64,000 bases of DNA from Monosiga brevicollis MX1. Lineage: Eukaryota > Opisthokonta > Choanoflagellata > Craspedida > Salpingoecidae. The translations under genes and the position numbers were made by a program. Position 1 is the stretch's first letter, and every line of letters starts with the position of its first letter. The notes under the pieces were generated by a model. That model was not told the DNA's origin, did not search any database, and worked only from the letters and a program-made list of their open reading frames with translations. Of this stretch, positions 59,451-64,000 are shown one piece after another. The stretch covers positions 29,223-93,222 of the forward strand of contig NW_001865087.1 in the NCBI RefSeq assembly GCF_000002865.3, written 5' to 3'.

Positions 59451-62400
59451 TCAGGCGTTGGTGTCACCAGACGTTACATCAACGCCCTGCTTGATGGCCA
59501 TACGAACCGCCGCGATGTCATCAAGCGAGAGCTGCAGGTTGAACAGTGCGTCGCCGGAATGAGTGAGCGGGCCATGCATCTAGAACAGAGCGATAGGAAA
59601 TCATCCATGCATCACAAAAAGGCGCGTACACACCTGTTTAACGGCGAGGCGGATGGGCTCGGTGCCAAAACTGACAAATTTGGTCACAATTTCCTTTTGA
59701 GACAGACCATACACCGACTCGCCCATCATGCTCACAATCACATCGCCCACGACCAAACCGGCGGCCTCGGCTGCACCACCGGCATCCAACTGTGTAACAG
59801 CGACTGGGGCACTTCCTGCTCATGCATGAGTTTCACACATTCAGCATACATGAGCAAACAGTGCGAATTCCCGGTCATGAGGTCGGCATGGGTCGGCGCA
59901 CTAATGATATCGAAGCCACCAGGAATGGTTAGGAAGAGCGGTCCGCACAGACATACCTTTGATCACAAAGCCAAACCCTGAAGGGCCCTTTTTGAGAGTG
60001 ATTTGGCGCAAGTCGGTATGCAAATCCGGAGTCTAAGGCGATTCAATCAAAGAAGCAATTCAGGACACCATGGGACAGGGGTGAGCAGGCCACAAGGGCT
60101 GGCAGTTGGTAATTGGATGCAACCCACACACGCCTAAACACATACCTGCAGGGTCTTCATGGCTGCCTGTGCCTGGCGCTTGGCGACGGAAATCTCGTCC
60201 TCACCAGACGCAGCAGCGGCGCCCGTGGCTGGGACGTTGTCACCCCATACTTGACGTTGTCGCTCCACGGGAGCCCCTGGACTTGACAACGCCTGCTCAA
60301 TGGCTTCTCCTCGCATGTAGCCATTGCTCTTCACGCCGCCGTGCAGCGCATTAGCCCCTTCGCTGCCCAGGAGATTTTTGCGCTGCTGCCGCTGCGCCTC
60401 GATGCGACGAATCTCCTCTAGCTCCCGCTGCTGCTGCATCGAAAGTTGGCCGGGTGGGGCGCCCGGTCCACCCTGTGGGGCTGGCGCACCACGACCGAGA
60501 TGCCCGTACATGCCTTGCGGTGGTGGATGCATGGGTGGGCCTTGCCTCAGGTTGGGAAAGGATCCCGGTGGCGGTTGATAGTGATAACGACCACGGCCAC
60601 CGTGAGGAGGGTACTGCGCACCGTACATCCCTGGTGGCGGTCCATAACCCGGACCGCCACCATACATCTGCTGCTGCTGTTGCAGATAGGCAGCGTAGTA
60701 GGGGTCGTAGCCAGCGGGCCCATACTGCCCATACCCGCCCGGTGGTGGTCCATAGCCTTGAGGGCCATAGCCCGGGGGCGGTGGGCCATAGCCCTGGTAA
60801 GGCGCCCCGCCCGGATAGCCACCAAGTCCGCGACCGCGAGCCATGCCAGGTGGGATAGCGCGTACTTGTGGCCCGACACCACGCCCAGCCATCATGTGTT
60901 GTGGATGGTGTGGTTGCTGCTGCTGTTGTTGTTGCGTGTACGGGGGTGGGCCTCCTTGCTGCTGTGGGAACCCATACTGTTGTTGCTGTGGATGTGGCTG
61001 TGGCTGTTGTTGCTGCCAAAAAGGAGATGCACAGGTGAGCGGCAGTAGCAGGGCTTATTCGAGCAGCGGCGCGAGTTTGCAGGCAGGGGGGGCAAAGCCG
61101 GGGTGTCACGTACTGGGCCGGGGTTCGCCCGGGGAAGGAGCGGGGGTGGTGTTTGGGCCGCGGCTTGTTCACGAATGATACGGTCATTCATGTATTCACC
61201 GTCATCCATATCTACAGCAGATGAATGGCAAGGCGGAAGTGAGACAAGTCTGTCGCGGGTGAACGCCGGCCCTACTCTTATGCGGGTAGCAGATAGCACA
61301 CGTACTGAGTTTAGCTGCTGCTGCTGCGATGGCATCTTCATTGACATAGTTGCCATTGCTGCTGGGGCCCTCGTCGTCGTGGTCAGCATCCTGGGCAGGG
61401 GTAGACGCTGTCTCTGTGGGGGCGGGTGCTTGAGCACCATCCGCTTCAGAAGCGGCAAACCCAAAGCCATCATCACCATCGCCATCGGAAGCTGGGGCGG
61501 GCATGGGCGGGGCGCCGGTGTTGACTGCGTTCTTATCCGGTAACGCTTCTGCGGGCGGCTGGCCTGGAAGGTGTGGAAGGTCTTTGCCATGCGCGGAAGC
61601 GAGGGTACTCAGCTCCTGCTGATGGGCCTGCTGCTGATTCATGTTCTCACGTAGGATGCGATCGTTCATGTAATCATCATCGCCACGAGGTAAGATGCCC
61701 GCTGCGGCTTGAGCTGCCACGTCCTCGTTGACGTATTCATGCCCATCATCTTCAGGCTCAGCAGGGCAGCCAGCATTGATGGCACGAGCTGGGGGCTCGG
61801 GCATGGCTTCCTCTGCTTCGGAAGAGGGTGCGGGAGCCGCTTTCACAACAGGCTCGGTTGAAGCATCCGCGGCAGGTGAAGCATCCGCGGCAGGTGGAGC
61901 GTCCGCAACAGGTGGAGCGTCCGCGGTGGGCTGGTCGCCTGTGACAGGGTGGTCGCCCGTACCAGGCACGGGCGTGGGGACGGATGGCTCGGCAGGTTGG
62001 GCGGAGGTGGGCGGAGCGCGCGCGGCGGGATCAAAGGAGGGCTGTGTAAAGCGAGGAAAAATGGTTTCTTGTGCCGGATTGGCGTGCTGGCGTAGGCGGG
62101 AGCCGACGTTGACCGCAGGCAAACGCTCATCCGGGTTCAAACACCAGCACTGCTGTAAAACCTAGAGTCGCGGCCCAGAGAGGGCGAGATGAGCAAAGAG
62201 TGGTTTGCACGGGCCGGATCATTGCGTAGCTAAGCAGGCTTGCCAACCTCGTATGTGCCCGCAGGCATGCCCTCGAGCGGCGGTAGGTAGTGGCCCTGGC
62301 GCAACCATTCGAGCATTTTGTTCAAAGGCACGCTAGCCCAAGGCTTGACGCCAAAAGCAAAGATTTCTGGGTAGGAGTGTCGAGATGATGGCGGGTGCGA

Positions 62401-63686
62401 GCCATGAGCGATGGGCGTGAGCGTGGGCTGAAACGCGACAAAAGCGTTCGCATCATGGAGGCAAGGGCTCACCCCAGCAGGCGACGCCGAGGCTGTAGAC
62501 ATCGCTGTCGGGCATGGGACGGGAGCCTTCAAAGAGCTCCGGGGGCAGCCAGCGAAGGGGCTGGTTCGAGAGGGTAACATCATCATTGTGAAAGTCCTCG
62601 TAATCACTCTCGGAGACGGCCATGCCCACGCCAAAGAGACTGAGTTTGAGCTGAAATTGAGAGGTCACAAAGGCGCTACGAGCCCCAATGTCTTGAATCA
62701 GGACATCCCGGGTATGCAGGAAGGCGACGGCCTCGGCTAGCTGACAGCACAGGTTGAGTTGGTGCTGCAGTGAAAGCTGAGGCTCATCCTCGTCGTCGGC
62801 GATCCGCGAAGAGCGGAGCACGTGGAGCAGGGTGCCCTTGGAACAGGCCTCCATGAGGACAAAGGTTGGAGCTCTGCGGTTGGCAAGGAATGATTGGATA
62901 CGAGAGCCCAGGCGTGGGCAAGGATGAGGGTGAGGGCTCAGAGAAAAGGCAGGCGCTTGGAGGATGCGTGGAGACTCTTATGAACAGACGTGGAAAAATG
63001 GGCGGCCACGAGCTGGAGGACGTTGGGGTGCTCCAGCTGGCGGAGGAGCAGGGCGGTCTTTTTAAAGCCGTCGGCCAGATCGGGAAGGAGAGAAATTTCC
63101 GAGCCAAACATGAGAACGGAGCGTGGAAAGGCACCACCGGCCAAGCCCCGAGCCTGCGAGGTAACGTGAGATTCACATGGGACCGGGGTGGGTTAGCTGC
63201 GGCGCTGGGCAGCGCGGCGGGCGGGCATAAGGTGCTCAAGGGAGAGGGGTGGGGTGCGCCAGGCAATGATACCTCGGCTTCAGAAACGGTACCAAAACGA
63301 CCACAGCCAAGTTCGTTGGTGACGTTGACGGCAGATCGTTCAACGGAGAGGTCGCTGAACTCAGCAAGGTCTTCGGTGCCGGTTTCCATGGGAATGTAGC
63401 TGGCGTTGACGGCTTGTTGGAGCACGTTGGCACCGGTGTTCTTATTGGCGGATTTGGACGCCTTGGAGCCATCATCATCAAAGCTGCGGCCAGCGCAGAC
63501 GGCACCAATCACAACCCCGGCGACGAGGACAGCCACGGCCCATACCATGACATTTTCAGAGTCTGAGGGCGCAGAGGCGTCAGCGGAAGTGGGAGCGTTG
63601 TCCGACTGAGGCTGGTAGGGTGGCGGAAGAGCGGTGGCGGAGGCCAGGAGCAGGCAGAAAAAGGGGAGCACCAGCCGCATCGCCAT
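59451..63686 (-). CDS. Receptor-like tyrosine pseudokinase with repeated YxN motifs and a PDZ domain
   Basis: Ten exons: 63273-63686, 62990-63153, 62473-62873, 62248-62366, 61306-62161, 61114-61211, 60146-61012, 59957-60032, 59634-59815, 59451-59579. They sum to 3306 nt in frame, 1101 residues. Order: signal peptide (MRLVLPFFCLLLASATA), an ectodomain of only about 25-30 residues, a membrane helix (VMVWAVAVLVAGVVIGAVCA), a tyrosine-kinase-class domain from LGCGRFGTVSEAE to CWCLNPDERLPA, an Ala/Pro-rich tail, a Gly/Tyr/Pro/Gln-rich segment and a PDZ domain (QITLKKGPSGFGFVIKG, then GGAAEAAGLVVGDVIVSMM). PLRWLPPELFEG and WEIFAFGVKPW mark the tyrosine-kinase class. Catalytic loop HRDLAARN reads IQDIGARS, DFG reads LFG, and no VAIK-type lysine is visible where SVLMFG occurs, so catalysis is unlikely. 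The tail has YVNED, YMNDR, YVNED, YMNDR. Likely a membrane docking scaffold. Confidence 0.85.
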
Positions 63687-64000
63687 GATGGACCCAGCTG
63701 CTTGGGCACGTGTGCCGGCACAAGCTGCTTGGGCCATGATGGAGTCCTTGTTTTCCCCCTTGGAGAACGTGCTGGCCACAAAGGGGAAGCCAGGACCACA
63801 CAGGCAGACCCCAGCGCAACCTAGAAGCGCGAGCAAAAGTCGCCAGGAGGTGGAAGGTATCATGAGCAAGCACACGCAAGCTGCAAGAAATACACGGACG
63901 CACAAATCAAGAGCTGGGACGACCAAATGCGTGAGTGTTTGTGTGGCTGTGCGCAGAGGGATTGCGAGCGAAGGCCGGAACGGGCAAGGGAAGAAGGAGG
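63687..64000. other. 5' flank of the pseudokinase gene
   Basis: An open frame continues upstream of the chosen start and could add residues, including hydrophobic ones. The ATG at 63686 (or 63680) was preferred because it gives a compact standard signal peptide. No other gene is seen before the window edge. Confidence 0.5.

Overview
The window looks like nuclear DNA of a choanoflagellate (a Monosiga- or Salpingoeca-like genome). It is moderately GC-rich and gene-dense, most genes carry many GT-AG introns of about 50-250 bp, and it is littered with microsatellites, homopolymers and two assembly gaps. The gene set mixes metazoan-type signalling and adhesion parts (EGF and PSI modules, a receptor-tyrosine-kinase-class protein, PDZ, seven-bladed FG-GAP/VCBS propellers, a KCTD-type BTB with kelch repeats, a ZYG11/ZER1-type ubiquitin-ligase receptor) with housekeeping genes (ribosomal protein eL20, PKA catalytic subunit). 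The organism call is an inference from this content, not from a marker gene.

Layout, left to right. 0-5 kb: an ankyrin gene (minus) built from tandemly amplified exon+intron units, flanked on both sides by the two copies of a diverged duplication. 5.1-17.9 kb: one giant minus-strand gene for a type I membrane protein, with PSI and EGF modules encoded by small exons and then a single 8.8-kb exon for the rest of the ectodomain, the membrane segment and a tyrosine-containing tail. 19.8-21.1 kb: a second ankyrin gene with the same one-repeat-per-exon design. 21.5-25.1 kb: two tandem intronless secreted propeller proteins; a third paralogue lies at 39.6-41.0 kb. 27.1-29.0 kb: a zinc-finger protein with a possible transposase-derived DNA-binding domain. 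30.2-33.1 kb: a BTB-kelch protein. 34.1-34.9 kb: eL20. 35.5-37.0 kb: PKA catalytic subunit (minus). 42.3-48.5 kb: a 17-exon TPR protein. 48.9-52.3 kb: a VPS9-domain Rab5-type exchange factor (minus) interrupted by a gap. 54.3-58.8 kb: a ZYG11/ZER1-like protein with 14 exons. 59.5-63.7 kb: a receptor-like tyrosine pseudokinase with repeated YxN motifs and a C-terminal PDZ domain (minus).

The genes do not form an operon or an evident gene cluster. The most unusual item is the 59.5-63.7 kb protein: a very short ectodomain, a kinase fold lacking several catalytic residues, a duplicated pair of YxN docking-type motifs and a PDZ domain in one chain, which suggests a membrane scaffold rather than an enzyme. 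Splice models were made by eye from reading frame, intron phase and donor/acceptor sites. They close in frame for ankyrin gene 2, the TPR gene (given one 46-nt intron), the ZYG11-like gene and the pseudokinase, which is strong internal support.
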